DNA of 15,306 nt from the NCBI GenBank assembly GCA_036274055.1, contig DASUGM010000307.1:1-15306 (forward strand). Direction: 5' to 3'. Both the position numbers and the translations under genes were made by a program. The DNA comes from DASUGM01 sp036274055. GTDB lineage: Bacteria > Acidobacteriota > Vicinamibacteria > Vicinamibacterales > SCN-69-37. This document shows, piece after piece, positions 1 to 7,920 of this stretch; position 1 is the first letter of the stretch; each line of letters begins with the position of its first letter. The notes beneath the pieces are model-generated. The model was not told where the DNA came from. It saw nothing but the letters and a program-made list of their open reading frames with translations, and ran no database searches.

Positions 1-1293
1 CGTGCGGGAGATGTTGCCGTCGAAGATGTCGAGCGCGTCGAGGATGTATTTACGTTCCCAGGCGTCGCGCGCGTCGAAGAGCGGCGCCACGGTTTCCGGG
101 CCCGGATGGCCGGTCAGATCGGCGGCGCGCAGAAACGACAAGTGCTCGGGCAGAATCACCTCGCCGGGCACCATGATCATCAGGCGCTCGATGGCGTTGC
201 GCAGCTCGCGGACGTTGCCCGGCCACCGATGCGCCTGCAGCACGCCGATCGCCTCGGGCGACAGCGTCTTCAATCGCCGCCCGTACTCGCGCGAGAATTC
301 GCCGATGAAGTGTTCGGCGAGGCGGACGACGTCATGGCCGCGCTCGCGCAGCGGCGGCACGAAGATCGGGATGACGTTGAGACGGAAATAGAGGTCTTCG
401 CGAAATCGGCCGTGACGGATCTCGTCGGCCAGATCCTTGTTGGTCGCGGCGATGACCCGGACGTCGACGCGGACGCTATGCTCACCGCCGACCGGCTCGA
501 CCACCTGCTCCTGGAGCGCCCGCAGCACCTTGGCCTGCGTCTTCATGCTCATGTCGCCGACTTCGTCGAGGAACAGTGTGCCGCCGCTGGCGGTCTCGAA
601 CTTGCCGCGGCGATCGGCGACGGCGCCGGTGAACGCGCCGCGCGCGTGCCCGAACAGCTCGGACTCGATCAGCTCTTCGGGAATCGCCGCGCAGTTGACT
701 TCGACGAACGGCCCGCTGCGCCGATGGCTGAGGGCATGAACCTGCCGCGCCACCAGTTCCTTGCCGGTGCCGTTTTCGCCCGACACCAGCACCCGGCCGT
801 TGGTCGGCGCCGCCATCGCCACCTGCTCGCGCAGCCGGCCCATCTTCTCGCTGTCGCCGATGATCGTCAGCCGGCGATCGACGCGGGCCCGCAGCGCGCG
901 GTTCTCGACCTCGAGCCGGTGCTGGCGCAGCGCGTTGCGCACCGCGAGCACCGTCTTCTCGAGCGACAGCGGCTTCTCGATGAAATCGAAGGCGCCGAGC
1001 TTGGTCGCCTTGACCGCCGATTCGATGTTGGCGTGCCCGGAAATCATGATCACCTGGACGTCGATGCGGCGCTCACGCAGCCGCTCGAGCGTGGCCATGC
1101 CGTCGAGCCCGGGCAGCCAGATGTCGAGCAGCACGAGATCGTACGGACGCTTGGTGATCTGCTCGAGGCATGCCTCGCCGCTGTCCACCGAATCGACCGC
1201 GTAGCCCTCGTCGCGCAGCACGCCGCCGAGCGAGGAACGCACGCCCGCTTCGTCGTCGACGATCAGAATGGTGGACGACAGCGACTCGCTCAT
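1..1293 (-). CDS. ntrX: NtrX-like sigma-54-dependent response regulator (C-terminus cut by window edge)
   Basis: Cytoplasmic transcription activator that, when phosphorylated by its partner kinase, hydrolyses ATP to open sigma-54 promoters. The frame is open for 431 codons from the ATG at 1293 to base 1. The receiver domain covers about residues 8-120, with acidic pocket D13/D14, phospho-acceptor D57 (LLDIWLPG) and K107 (FIEKP). The AAA+ domain follows: Walker A GENGTGKE at 172-179, the sigma-54 contact loop GAFTGA at 219-224, Walker B LFLDE at 240-244. After WPGNVREL the sequence enters a Fis-type HTH and stops at NISRT, so roughly the last 20-30 residues are outside the window. The ATG overlaps the kinase stop (ATGA), so the pair is co-translated. 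Sigma-54 dependence follows from the GAFTGA loop; the NtrX name rests on the NtrY-like partner and domain order, and the target genes are unknown. Confidence 0.93.
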   Translation of the reverse strand, partial: MSESLSSTILIVDDEAGVRSSLGGVLRDEGYAVDSVDSGEACLEQITKRPYDLVLLDIWLPGLDGMATLERLRERRIDVQVIMISGHANIESAVKATKLGAFDFIEKPLSLEKTVLAVRNALRQHRLEVENRALRARVDRRLTIIGDSEKMGRLREQVAMAAPTNGRVLVSGENGTGKELVARQVHALSHRRSGPFVEVNCAAIPEELIESELFGHARGAFTGAVADRRGKFETASGGTLFLDEVGDMSMKTQAKVLRALQEQVVEPVGGEHSVRVDVRVIAATNKDLADEIRHGRFREDLYFRLNVIPIFVPPLRERGHDVVRLAEHFIGEFSREYGRRLKTLSPEAIGVLQAHRWPGNVRELRNAIERLMIMVPGEVILPEHLSFLRAADLTGHPGPETVAPLFDARDAWERKYILDALDIFDGNISRT

Positions 1294-3581
1294 GCGGCCA
1301 GCTCGATCGTGAACATGGTGCCGGTCGGTTGCGCGTCACTCACTTCGATGGCGCCGCCGTGCTCGACGACGATCCGCCGGCAGATCGCGAGGCCAAGACC
1401 GCTGCCCCGCCCCTTGGTCGAGTAGTACGGCATGAACAACTTGTCGCGGTCGGCCGGCGCGACCCCCGGGCCGTTGTCGGTGACGACCAGCCGGACGGTG
1501 TGGTTGCGCGCGTCGTAGCTGGTCGCCAGCGCGATCGTCGGCCGATCGCCGTTGGCCCGGGTCGGCGCCGACGGACCGCCGAGGGCTTCAATCGCGTTGT
1601 CGACCAGGTTGATGACCACCTGGCGAATCTGCTCGACGTCCAGCCGAATCGGCGGCAGATCGCGCGCGAACTGCCGGACGAACCGGACGCTGCCCTGCTG
1701 CAGCACGCCGGCGTAGAGCTGCAGCGTGTCGTCAATCAATTTATTGAGATCACACGGCAACAGCCGCGGGCCGCGCAGCCGCGCGAACTGCGCGAACTCG
1801 TCGACCAGATTCTTCAGCGCCTCGACTTCGACGATGATCGCGTCGGTGCACTCGCCGACCAACGCCCGGGTCGCCTCGGGCGCGGCGCCGAAGTGCCGGC
1901 GCAGCCGCTCGGCGCTGAGCTGAATCGGCGTCAGCGGGTTCTTGATCTCGTGCGCGAGACGGCGCGCGACGTCGCGCCAGGCCGCGACCCGCTGCGCCCG
2001 GATCAACGGCGTGACGTCGTCGAGCACGAGCACCGCGCCCTCTGGCCGCCCGGCGTCGCCGATGAGCACCGTGGCCGCCGCCGCCAGGTGCACTTCCCGA
2101 TCCTCGCGCGCGAGCGTGATCTCCTGGACGACGCCGCCCGGTGCGCCGCGCCGCGTCGCATCCACCAGCGGCTGGAGCGCGCGCAGATCCTCGCGGCCGA
2201 AGACGTCGCCGGCCGACCGGCCGATGGCGCTGGCGTCGAGACCGAGCAGCCGCTCGGCGGCGCCGTTGACGGTCGAAATCCGGCCGCTGGCGTCGAGGGA
2301 GATGACCCCGGTGGCGACGCGCTCGAGAATCGTCTCGATGTAGCGGCGCCGCGCGTCGACCTCGAGGTTCTTGTGCTCGAGATCCTGGCGCGATTGTTCG
2401 AGCTTTTCGCGGCTGGTCTGCAGCTCGGCCGCCATCATGTTGAACGACTCGACCAGCGAGCCGAGTTCGTCGCCCGATTCGGCTTCGAGCCGCAGATCGA
2501 GCTGCCCGGCGCCAATCGCCTTGGCGCCCTCGGCGAGCATCTGCACCGGTCGCGTGATCCGCTTGGCGAGATACAGCCCCAGCCAGGTCGCGCTCATGAC
2601 GATCAGCAGGGTGACGGTGAGAAAAATGCTCAGGTAGACGCCCTGAATCGGTCCGCGCAGCACGCGCAGCCCCTGATAGCGCTCGTTGGCGGCAATCGCG
2701 CGCACCATCAGCGCGTTGATCTCCGGGCTGACGTGCTGCGAGACGACGACCGCGCCGACGACTTTCTGCTCGCTGTTGAAGATCGGCGCCGCCGCGCGAA
2801 TCAGGATGCCGCCGCTGTCGAGCTCGTCGACCGTCGACTCGGCGCGGGCCAGCTGCACCGTGCGCATCGCCAGCTGATCCGCCGAGGCGCGGACGCGCTC
2901 CTGCGCGAGCGTGTGCGACTCGGCCGCCGCCAGCAGCTGGACGTCGGCGGGGCGGCCCGGCTCCTCGACGGCGCGGTACAGATCGACGAGCCCGTCGCGC
3001 ATCGTCTTCGGCTCTTCTTCGATCAGCGGCGTGATCCTCGCGAGGTTGCCCTCGGACACAGCCACCGGCGACAGCTCCTGCGCGAGCCGATGGGCACGGA
3101 GTTCCATCGCATCCTGGCGCTCGCGGTAGTAGGTCTGGCTGAGTTTCTGCGCCGCGCCGAGCACGTCGTTGACCGGCTCGCTGAACCAGACGCTGGCGAT
3201 GTTGGTGATGATCTGGCTGCCGCTGACGAGCACGAGCAGCGCCGGCACGATCGTCATCGCCAGCATCGCAGCGACCAGCTTGGCGCGGAACCGCGCGAAC
3301 GGGAGCGCCCGCCGCTGCTCGACCCAAAGCTTGAGCAGGTTGCGGGCGAGCACGAACACCAGCGCCGCGAGCAGCGCCAGATCAACGGCGACCAGGACGT
3401 AGAGCAGCACGTCAGTCACCAGCGGCGCCGCGATCTGGCTGGTCCGCGCCGCCAGCCAGAACAGCCCGGCGAGCAGACCGAGCAGCAGCACCGCGGCGAT
3501 GATCAGGACACGTGGGTTATCGAGTGGCCGCCGCTTCGGCTCGGGATCGACGGGTTCGCCGGCGCCGGTGCGGAACAACAT
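1290..3581 (-). CDS. ntrY: NtrY-like membrane sensor histidine kinase
   Basis: Inner-membrane sensor kinase of 763 residues that should phosphorylate the response regulator encoded just downstream. Hydrophobic segments lie at about 25-45, 55-80 and 101-121, then an extracytoplasmic region of about 190 residues, then a fourth helix at about 314-338. The cytoplasmic part reads HAMP (about 338-392), a linker coiled coil, PAS (about 412-525), HisKA with phospho-accepting H544 in RLAHEIKNPL, and HATPase with N-box INLVDNAIEAL (N662), DNGPG 702-706 and GSGLGL 726-731. All catalytic motifs are intact. This layout (several N-terminal helices, HAMP, PAS, kinase) is that of NtrY. The ATG at 3581 lies 3 nt after the DUF4390 stop, with an AGG about 9 nt upstream. 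The signal sensed is not evident; a nitrogen role cannot be assumed, because NtrYX-like pairs also answer to redox and envelope cues. Confidence 0.92.
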   Translation of the reverse strand: MLFRTGAGEPVDPEPKRRPLDNPRVLIIAAVLLLGLLAGLFWLAARTSQIAAPLVTDVLLYVLVAVDLALLAALVFVLARNLLKLWVEQRRALPFARFRAKLVAAMLAMTIVPALLVLVSGSQIITNIASVWFSEPVNDVLGAAQKLSQTYYRERQDAMELRAHRLAQELSPVAVSEGNLARITPLIEEEPKTMRDGLVDLYRAVEEPGRPADVQLLAAAESHTLAQERVRASADQLAMRTVQLARAESTVDELDSGGILIRAAAPIFNSEQKVVGAVVVSQHVSPEINALMVRAIAANERYQGLRVLRGPIQGVYLSIFLTVTLLIVMSATWLGLYLAKRITRPVQMLAEGAKAIGAGQLDLRLEAESGDELGSLVESFNMMAAELQTSREKLEQSRQDLEHKNLEVDARRRYIETILERVATGVISLDASGRISTVNGAAERLLGLDASAIGRSAGDVFGREDLRALQPLVDATRRGAPGGVVQEITLAREDREVHLAAAATVLIGDAGRPEGAVLVLDDVTPLIRAQRVAAWRDVARRLAHEIKNPLTPIQLSAERLRRHFGAAPEATRALVGECTDAIIVEVEALKNLVDEFAQFARLRGPRLLPCDLNKLIDDTLQLYAGVLQQGSVRFVRQFARDLPPIRLDVEQIRQVVINLVDNAIEALGGPSAPTRANGDRPTIALATSYDARNHTVRLVVTDNGPGVAPADRDKLFMPYYSTKGRGSGLGLAICRRIVVEHGGAIEVSDAQPTGTMFTIELAA

Positions 3582-3584
3582 GGC

Positions 3585-4127
3585 TTACCTGATCACCGTG
3601 AAATCGGCGCGACCCGAGCCGTCATCGCGTCCGAACGGCCACAACGAAAACGTCCGCCGCGGGCTGGCGTGCAGCCGGACGCGGACGTAGTAGTCGGCGT
3701 TGGGCTCGAGCGGCAGCGCCGGTTCGACGCGGATGTTGTCGAAGGTCGTCATCCACACACGCACCTGCGCCTCGTCCTGGCTGCGCTCGGACCAGATCAC
3801 CCGATCGCCGTGGCTCTTCGACACCTGATAGAAGCCGGTCAACGTATCGAGCTTGACCGCCGAGGACACGGTGGCGCGCACGAGCGTGTCGTCCATGAAA
3901 AACGACGGGCGCTTCAATTCGATGGTGTAGGTGAACGTCACCGGCAAGCCGGTCTGCACGACCGCGTGCGTGTCGTCGCTGAAGACCGTCGGCGCCACGA
4001 ATGACACCGACACCGCGCGATCGGCGACGACCGGCGTAACCCGAATCGGATCGTCCGCCAGGGCGAGCACGACGCCGGCGCCGGCCAGCCAGGCCCATCC
4101 GATTGCCAGCGGCCGCCGCGCGATCAT
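3585..4127 (-). CDS. DUF4390 family exported protein
   Basis: Protein of 180 residues of unknown function. The N-terminus (arginines at 4-5, hydrophobic stretch about 7-24, then ADDP) looks like a signal peptide or anchor, so the rest is probably periplasmic. The mature part is beta-rich and shows the family pattern TGLPVTFTYTIEL (about 59-71), a VSSAVKLDTLTGFYQV block in the middle, and a hydrophobic strand near YYVRVRLHASP before the C-terminus. I recall DUF4390 genes lying directly before NtrY-type kinases in Betaproteobacteria, and here it lies 3 nt before one, which suggests an accessory role to the sensor. The ATG at 4127 overlaps the nrdR stop (ATGA). The family call is from pattern memory; the signal-peptide call is by inspection. 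Confidence 0.75.
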   Translation of the reverse strand: MIARRPLAIGWAWLAGAGVVLALADDPIRVTPVVADRAVSVSFVAPTVFSDDTHAVVQTGLPVTFTYTIELKRPSFFMDDTLVRATVSSAVKLDTLTGFYQVSKSHGDRVIWSERSQDEAQVRVWMTTFDNIRVEPALPLEPNADYYVRVRLHASPRRTFSLWPFGRDDGSGRADFTVIR

Positions 4128-4582
4128 TCCTTCATCCTGAGCAGTTCCTGGAGCTCGTGGGTGAACTCGTCGAGGTCACGGAAATTCCGATAGACCGACG
4201 CGAACCGCACGAACGCGACTTTGTCGAGATGTTTGAGGGACACCATGACGTAGGCGCCGATTTCCTCGGTCGAGATCTCGCGCTCGGGTTTGTCCTGCAG
4301 GGTCGCTTCGACCTTGTCGGCGATCGCCTCGAGCGCGGCGACACGAATCGGCCGCTTCTCGCACGCCTTGAGCAGGCCCTGGACGAGCTTCTGCCGCTCG
4401 AACCGCTCGCGCCGGCCGTCCTTTTTGACGACCATGTACGGGATCTCATCGATCCGCTCGTAGCTGGTGAAGCGCCGGCCGCACTCGAGACACTCACGGC
4501 GGCGGCGAATCACTTCGCCCTCCTTGCTCTCGCGTGAGTCGACGACCTTGTCGCCCAGGTGACCGCAATATGGACATTTCAT
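4124..4582 (-). CDS. nrdR: Transcriptional repressor NrdR
   Basis: Zinc-ribbon and ATP-cone repressor that senses ATP/dATP and represses ribonucleotide reductase genes. It is 152 residues long, the usual family length. The N-terminal zinc ribbon has C3 and C6 (MKCPYCGH) and C31 and C34 (CLECGRRF), followed by the conserved TSYERI. The ATP-cone spans about 48-138, starting with VVKKDGRRERF and containing EEIGAYVM and VAFVRFASVYR. The same frame stays open far upstream, but the family always starts MKCPYC, and that ATG (4582) overlaps the stop of the upstream membrane-protein gene as ATGA, which fixes the start. No ribonucleotide reductase gene is in the window, so its targets are elsewhere. 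Being placed between membrane-protein and sensor-kinase genes is unusual for this regulator. Confidence 0.97.
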   Translation of the reverse strand: MKCPYCGHLGDKVVDSRESKEGEVIRRRRECLECGRRFTSYERIDEIPYMVVKKDGRRERFERQKLVQGLLKACEKRPIRVAALEAIADKVEATLQDKPEREISTEEIGAYVMVSLKHLDKVAFVRFASVYRNFRDLDEFTHELQELLRMKE

Positions 4583-5607
4583 GAGCGTTCCGCGTCCGTG
4601 GCTTCGGCTTTCATGTTCCTCAACCGGCCCAGCGTGAGCCCATCCTGCCACAGGTAGAACAAGCCGAGGATGGTGACGGGCACGAACGAAACGCCGTGCA
4701 GCACGATCGCCGCCGCACCGGCGGGACTGTCGGCGGCGCCGAAAAACTGGGTCAGCGCGAGCTTGTAGAAATAGTGGAATGACCCGGCCCCGCCCGGCGT
4801 CGGCACCGCGACGCCGACCGTCAGATAGCCGACGACGATAAACGACCCCACGAAGGACATCGTCAAGTCGAACGCCCGCGTCGTCAGGTAGATGCCGAGC
4901 GCGATCGAGAGCCACAGCGGAATCGACCAGGCCGCCGCCACCGCCAGCTGCGCCGGACTCCGCATCACCTTCAGGCCCTCGGCGAACATCCGCACGAAAT
5001 GTTCGAGCAACGCCGCCAGTTTGGCCGGGAGAATCCGGACGATGGCCGCGGTCCAGGAGCCGAGCCGCTCCGGATGTCCGGCCAGCAGGGCGAGCATGGC
5101 GAGACCGGCCAGCGCGATGGCGCCGACCGCGGCGCCGGCCAGCTTGACCTCGCGGCCGACATCGACGCCCGACGCCAGAACCGCGACGCCGAACAGCCCC
5201 ATGACCGACGTCAGGTCGAGCAGCCGTTCGATGATGATCGTCGCGAAGGTCGCGCCGGGATGCAGGCCCTCGCGGCGCGCGAGCAGATACGGCCGCAACA
5301 CGTCCCCGAGCCGCGACGACACCAGAAAGGACGACGCGAATCCGATCACGGTCGTGCGAAAGGCGGGCCGGAATGCCGCGCCGCCGATCGGGTGCAGCAG
5401 CGCCTGCCAACGCCACGTGCGGAGCACGTAGGTCTGCAGCGTGACCAGCACCGCGGCCGCGACCAGCGACCAGCGCGCGCCCTTCATCGCGTCCAGGACT
5501 TCACGGAAGTTGATGCCCCTGAGGAACAGCCAGAGGAGTCCCACCGTCAAGAGCACTATGACGAGGGTGTGCCAGTTGAAGCGCGGCGCCGCCGCGGGTG
5601 GAGTCAT
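4579..5607 (-). CDS. UPF0104 / lysylphosphatidylglycerol synthase TM-region family membrane protein
   Basis: Polytopic inner-membrane protein of 342 residues with about 7-8 hydrophobic segments, the first at about 15-30 and the last near residue 318. Family signatures seen are RLGDVLRPYLLARREG (about 99-114), the following ATIIIERLLDL, and VPTPGGAGSFHYFY in the C-terminal half. This is the flippase-like membrane part of MprF, found alone in many bacteria; it lacks the aminoacyl-transferase domain, so lipid lysylation is not implied, and a lipid or isoprenoid-glycan flipping role is only a guess. The first gene of a five-gene minus-strand operon. The ATG at 5607 was chosen because the next methionine is at residue 40, inside the fold; no good Shine-Dalgarno is visible ahead of it. 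Confidence 0.85.
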   Translation of the reverse strand: MTPPAAAPRFNWHTLVIVLLTVGLLWLFLRGINFREVLDAMKGARWSLVAAAVLVTLQTYVLRTWRWQALLHPIGGAAFRPAFRTTVIGFASSFLVSSRLGDVLRPYLLARREGLHPGATFATIIIERLLDLTSVMGLFGVAVLASGVDVGREVKLAGAAVGAIALAGLAMLALLAGHPERLGSWTAAIVRILPAKLAALLEHFVRMFAEGLKVMRSPAQLAVAAAWSIPLWLSIALGIYLTTRAFDLTMSFVGSFIVVGYLTVGVAVPTPGGAGSFHYFYKLALTQFFGAADSPAGAAAIVLHGVSFVPVTILGLFYLWQDGLTLGRLRNMKAEATDAERS

Positions 5608-5645
5608 GGGCCCGGCGGTTATCCTATAAGATTGGCGCCAAGTCG
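5608..5645. promoter_or_regulatory. Divergent promoter region with near-palindromic -10 and TTGGCGCCAA inverted repeat
   Basis: Only 38 bp separate the divergent starts at 5607 (minus) and 5646 (plus). The 12-mer ATCCTATAAGAT at 5621-5632 equals its own reverse complement at 10 of 12 positions, giving TATAAG at 5625-5630 on plus and TATAGG at 5628-5623 on minus. A perfect 10-bp palindrome TTGGCGCCAA lies at 5632-5641. No convincing -35 box is seen on either strand. Expected 5' leaders are under about 12 nt both ways. Operator function of the palindrome is inference. Confidence 0.4.
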
Positions 5646-6758
5646 ATGGGAAAACGAGAGTTACTCATCATCGCCGGGTTCATCGTCGCCGGCACCGTCG
5701 TCTATCAGCTGACGGCACCCGATCCCAAACCCGGGGAAAAAGCGTTTTCGTTTTCCGGGCTGGTGGGGGCGCTGCGGCGTGAAGTCAGGGGCAACAACGC
5801 CAATGCCACCGACCGGCGCGAGGGCACCTTCAAGATTCCTGACTCGCTCTCGGAGGTCCGGATCGCCGGCACCATCCAAAAAGTGACCGTCGTCGGCGAG
5901 AACCGGCCGGACGTCGCCTACGATCTCGCAGTCGATTCAACCGGACCCGACGAAGCGACGGCCCTCAGCTACGCGAAGCGCGCGACGCTGAGAAACGATG
6001 ACCTCGGCGACATCCTCGCGCTGCGAATGGGGTTTCCGTCGGAGGCGCGACAGACCGCGACGCTGTTCCTGCGCGTGCCGTCGCGGCTGACGGTTCGCCT
6101 CGAGCAGACGGCGACCCGCAACGCCAATATTTCCGATATCAAGGCGCTGCATATCGAAGGCGGCTATGGCGACCTCACCGTCGTCAACGTGGCCGGCAGC
6201 GTCACCGGATCGACCCGAGGCGGCGATCTGGTCCTGCAGGACGTCGGCGCGACGATGATGACGCTGCGCAACACCAGCGCCAAGGTCATCCGGCCGCGCG
6301 GGACGACCAAGATCACCGCTACCGGGGGCGAGTGCACGATCGATCACGCGGCCGGGCCGATCGAGTTCGAGCAGACCAACGGCGCCGAGGTCCAGATCAT
6401 CGCGCCGCAGGGGCCGGTGCGCGCCAGCGGCACCGGCGGGCAGATCACCGTGACCGACCCGCGCCAGGAGGTCGCCATCGACGTCCGCCGCGCCGAGATC
6501 GAAGTGAGTCTCGATCAACCCGTGCCCGTCTCGGCGCTCGGCACCGACGAAGTGGTGCGGCTGCTGCTCGCCGACAACGTCGCGGTGGCCCTCGATGCCG
6601 GGGCCACCGACGGCGGCAAGATCGACGCCAGCGAATTCGATCTGACGCCCGAAACTCAGGAGCAGGGAGCCAAGCTCCTCCACGCCTTCCCCAAAGGCAC
6701 GACGCGCGTCGTGCTGCGAACACAGCGCGGCGAGATTGTGATCCGAAAGCGTAAGTGA
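5646..6758 (+). CDS. Membrane-anchored DUF4097-like beta-repeat protein
   Basis: Protein of 370 residues, function unknown. One hydrophobic segment at about 5-21 (LLIIAGFIVAGTVVYQL) after MGKRE suggests an N-terminal anchor with the rest outside the cytoplasm. From about residue 65 on it is made of short alternating beta-type segments (VRIAGTIQKVTVVGE, LHIEGGYGDLTVVNVAGSV, GDLVLQDVG), the run of stacked strands typical of DUF4097/DUF4098 putative-adhesin domains. It ends in a basic tail, IVIRKRK. The frame is open from 5598, but the ATG at 5646 is preferred because it puts the anchor at the N-terminus and lies just after the -10-like TATAAG. No strong Shine-Dalgarno is seen. The stop is 31 bp before purC, so co-transcription is possible. 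The family call is by look, not by a profile. Confidence 0.65.
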   Translation: MGKRELLIIAGFIVAGTVVYQLTAPDPKPGEKAFSFSGLVGALRREVRGNNANATDRREGTFKIPDSLSEVRIAGTIQKVTVVGENRPDVAYDLAVDSTGPDEATALSYAKRATLRNDDLGDILALRMGFPSEARQTATLFLRVPSRLTVRLEQTATRNANISDIKALHIEGGYGDLTVVNVAGSVTGSTRGGDLVLQDVGATMMTLRNTSAKVIRPRGTTKITATGGECTIDHAAGPIEFEQTNGAEVQIIAPQGPVRASGTGGQITVTDPRQEVAIDVRRAEIEVSLDQPVPVSALGTDEVVRLLLADNVAVALDAGATDGGKIDASEFDLTPETQEQGAKLLHAFPKGTTRVVLRTQRGEIVIRKRK

Positions 6759-6789
6759 TAGGCTTCGCATCTTTCGCGACGCCTCTTCG

Positions 6790-7683
6790 ATGTCGACAAT
6801 CGTCCTTGAAACCAATCTCGAAGGCCTGACGCTGCAGCGCCGCGGCAAAGTCCGCGACGTCTACGATCTCGGCACGCACCTGCTGATCGTTGCGACCGAT
6901 CGTATTTCCGCGTTCGACTATGTTCTCGGCTCGGGCATCCCGGACAAAGGCAAGGTGCTGACGCAGTTGTCGGCGTTCTGGTTCGACCATGTCGGCGACG
7001 TCGTGCCGCATCACGTCATCGCCGTCGACGTCGACACCTTCCCCGCCGTGACCCGGCCGCACCGAGAAATCCTCCGCGATCGCTCGATGCTGGTGAAGAA
7101 GACGAATCCGCTGCCGGTCGAGTGCGTCGCTCGGGGCTATCTGTCCGGCTCCGGGTGGAAGGACTACAAGTCGACCGGGGCGGTCTGCGGCATCTCGCTG
7201 CCGGCGGGCCTCACCGAATCGGCACGGCTGCCCGAGCCGATCTTCACGCCGGCCACCAAGGCCGAGTCCGGCCACGACGAGAACATCAGCGAGGCCGCCG
7301 CCGGCGACATTGTCGGCCACGATCTCATCAAGCGCCTGCACGAGTTGACGCTCACGCTCTACGCGCGCGGCGTCGACCACGCCGAAAGCTGCGGGATCAT
7401 CATTGCCGACACCAAATTCGAGTTCGGCCTGCAGGGCGATCAGCTCATCCTGATCGACGAAGTGCTGACGCCGGATTCGTCGCGCTTCTGGCCGCAGGAT
7501 CAGTATGGCGCCGGCCGCGCCCAGCCGAGCTTCGACAAGCAGTTCGTGCGCGACTACCTCGAAGAGATCAAGTGGAACAAACAGCCGCCCGTGCCGTCGC
7601 TGCCCGATGACGTCGTCGCACGCACCCGTGACAAATACCTCGAAGCGTATCGCCGCCTGACCGGCCGCGACCTTCGCGTCTGA
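6790..7683 (+). CDS. purC: Phosphoribosylaminoimidazole-succinocarboxamide synthase (SAICAR synthetase)
   Basis: Cytosolic enzyme of de novo purine synthesis that joins CAIR and aspartate with ATP to give SAICAR. At 297 residues it is of the longer type (like the yeast Ade1 form) rather than the roughly 237-residue E. coli type. Seen in order: RGKVRDVYDL 18-27, the ATP-site strand ATDRISAFD 35-43, VKKTNPLPVECVARGYLSGS 102-121, FTPATKAESGHDENIS 152-167, IADTKFEFG 205-213 and IDEVLTPDSSRFW 222-234. All catalytic blocks are intact. Start ATG at 6790; no clear Shine-Dalgarno, though the product begins where homologues do. The small Fis-type HTH gene follows within 17 bp and may be co-transcribed. 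No other pur genes are in the window. Confidence 0.97.
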   Translation: MSTIVLETNLEGLTLQRRGKVRDVYDLGTHLLIVATDRISAFDYVLGSGIPDKGKVLTQLSAFWFDHVGDVVPHHVIAVDVDTFPAVTRPHREILRDRSMLVKKTNPLPVECVARGYLSGSGWKDYKSTGAVCGISLPAGLTESARLPEPIFTPATKAESGHDENISEAAAGDIVGHDLIKRLHELTLTLYARGVDHAESCGIIIADTKFEFGLQGDQLILIDEVLTPDSSRFWPQDQYGAGRAQPSFDKQFVRDYLEEIKWNKQPPVPSLPDDVVARTRDKYLEAYRRLTGRDLRV

Positions 7684-7700
7684 GAGCGCCCGAGTTGCCG

Positions 7701-7913
7701 ATGCTACGCGACGACCTCGCCATGCTGGTCCAGCAGATGATCGACCGCGGCATCCTCTTCGAGGACGCGCAACGCGAGTTCGAGCGCACCTTCATCCAGC
7801 GCGCCCTCAACAAGACCAATTTCAACGTCTGCAAAGCGGCCAAGATGACCGGGCTGCACCGGAATACGCTGTCGCGGAAGATGACGGCGTACAAGATCAA
7901 GAAATCGGCCTGA
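7701..7913 (+). CDS. Small Fis-type helix-turn-helix protein
   Basis: A 70-residue protein made of a helix (MLRDDLAMLVQQMIDRGI), a second helix with acidic and basic faces, and a Fis-type HTH: FIQRALNKTNFNVCKAAKMT then GLHRNTLSRKMTAYKI. This is the C-terminal DNA-binding module of NtrC-type activators without receiver or AAA+ domain, with NTLSRK as recognition helix. It probably dimerises and binds DNA as Fis does; targets are unknown. The start could be the TTG at 7695 (two residues longer, GAG just upstream) or the ATG at 7701; ATG is chosen. It lies 17 bp after the purC stop, so it is likely on the same transcript. Its stop is followed after 7 bp by the heptanucleotide array at 7921. Confidence 0.8.
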   Translation: MLRDDLAMLVQQMIDRGILFEDAQREFERTFIQRALNKTNFNVCKAAKMTGLHRNTLSRKMTAYKIKKSA

Positions 7914-7920
7914 TACACCG

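Noticed and set aside
1170..4004. A 944-codon plus-strand open frame opposite the kinase and DUF4390 genes
   Set aside because: It is antisense to genes with complete catalytic motifs, its product is rich in R, D, A and H with no recognisable domain, and such frames are common shadows in GC-rich DNA.
4583..5416. Upstream extension of the nrdR frame inside the membrane-protein gene
   Set aside because: NrdR proteins start with MKCPYC; the extension is arginine/alanine-rich, without domains, and overlaps the real UPF0104 frame.
5608..5645. Sigma-54 promoter ahead of the membrane-protein operon
   Set aside because: A TGGCGC stretch is present, but there is no GC at the required -12 position, so the -24/-12 pattern fails.
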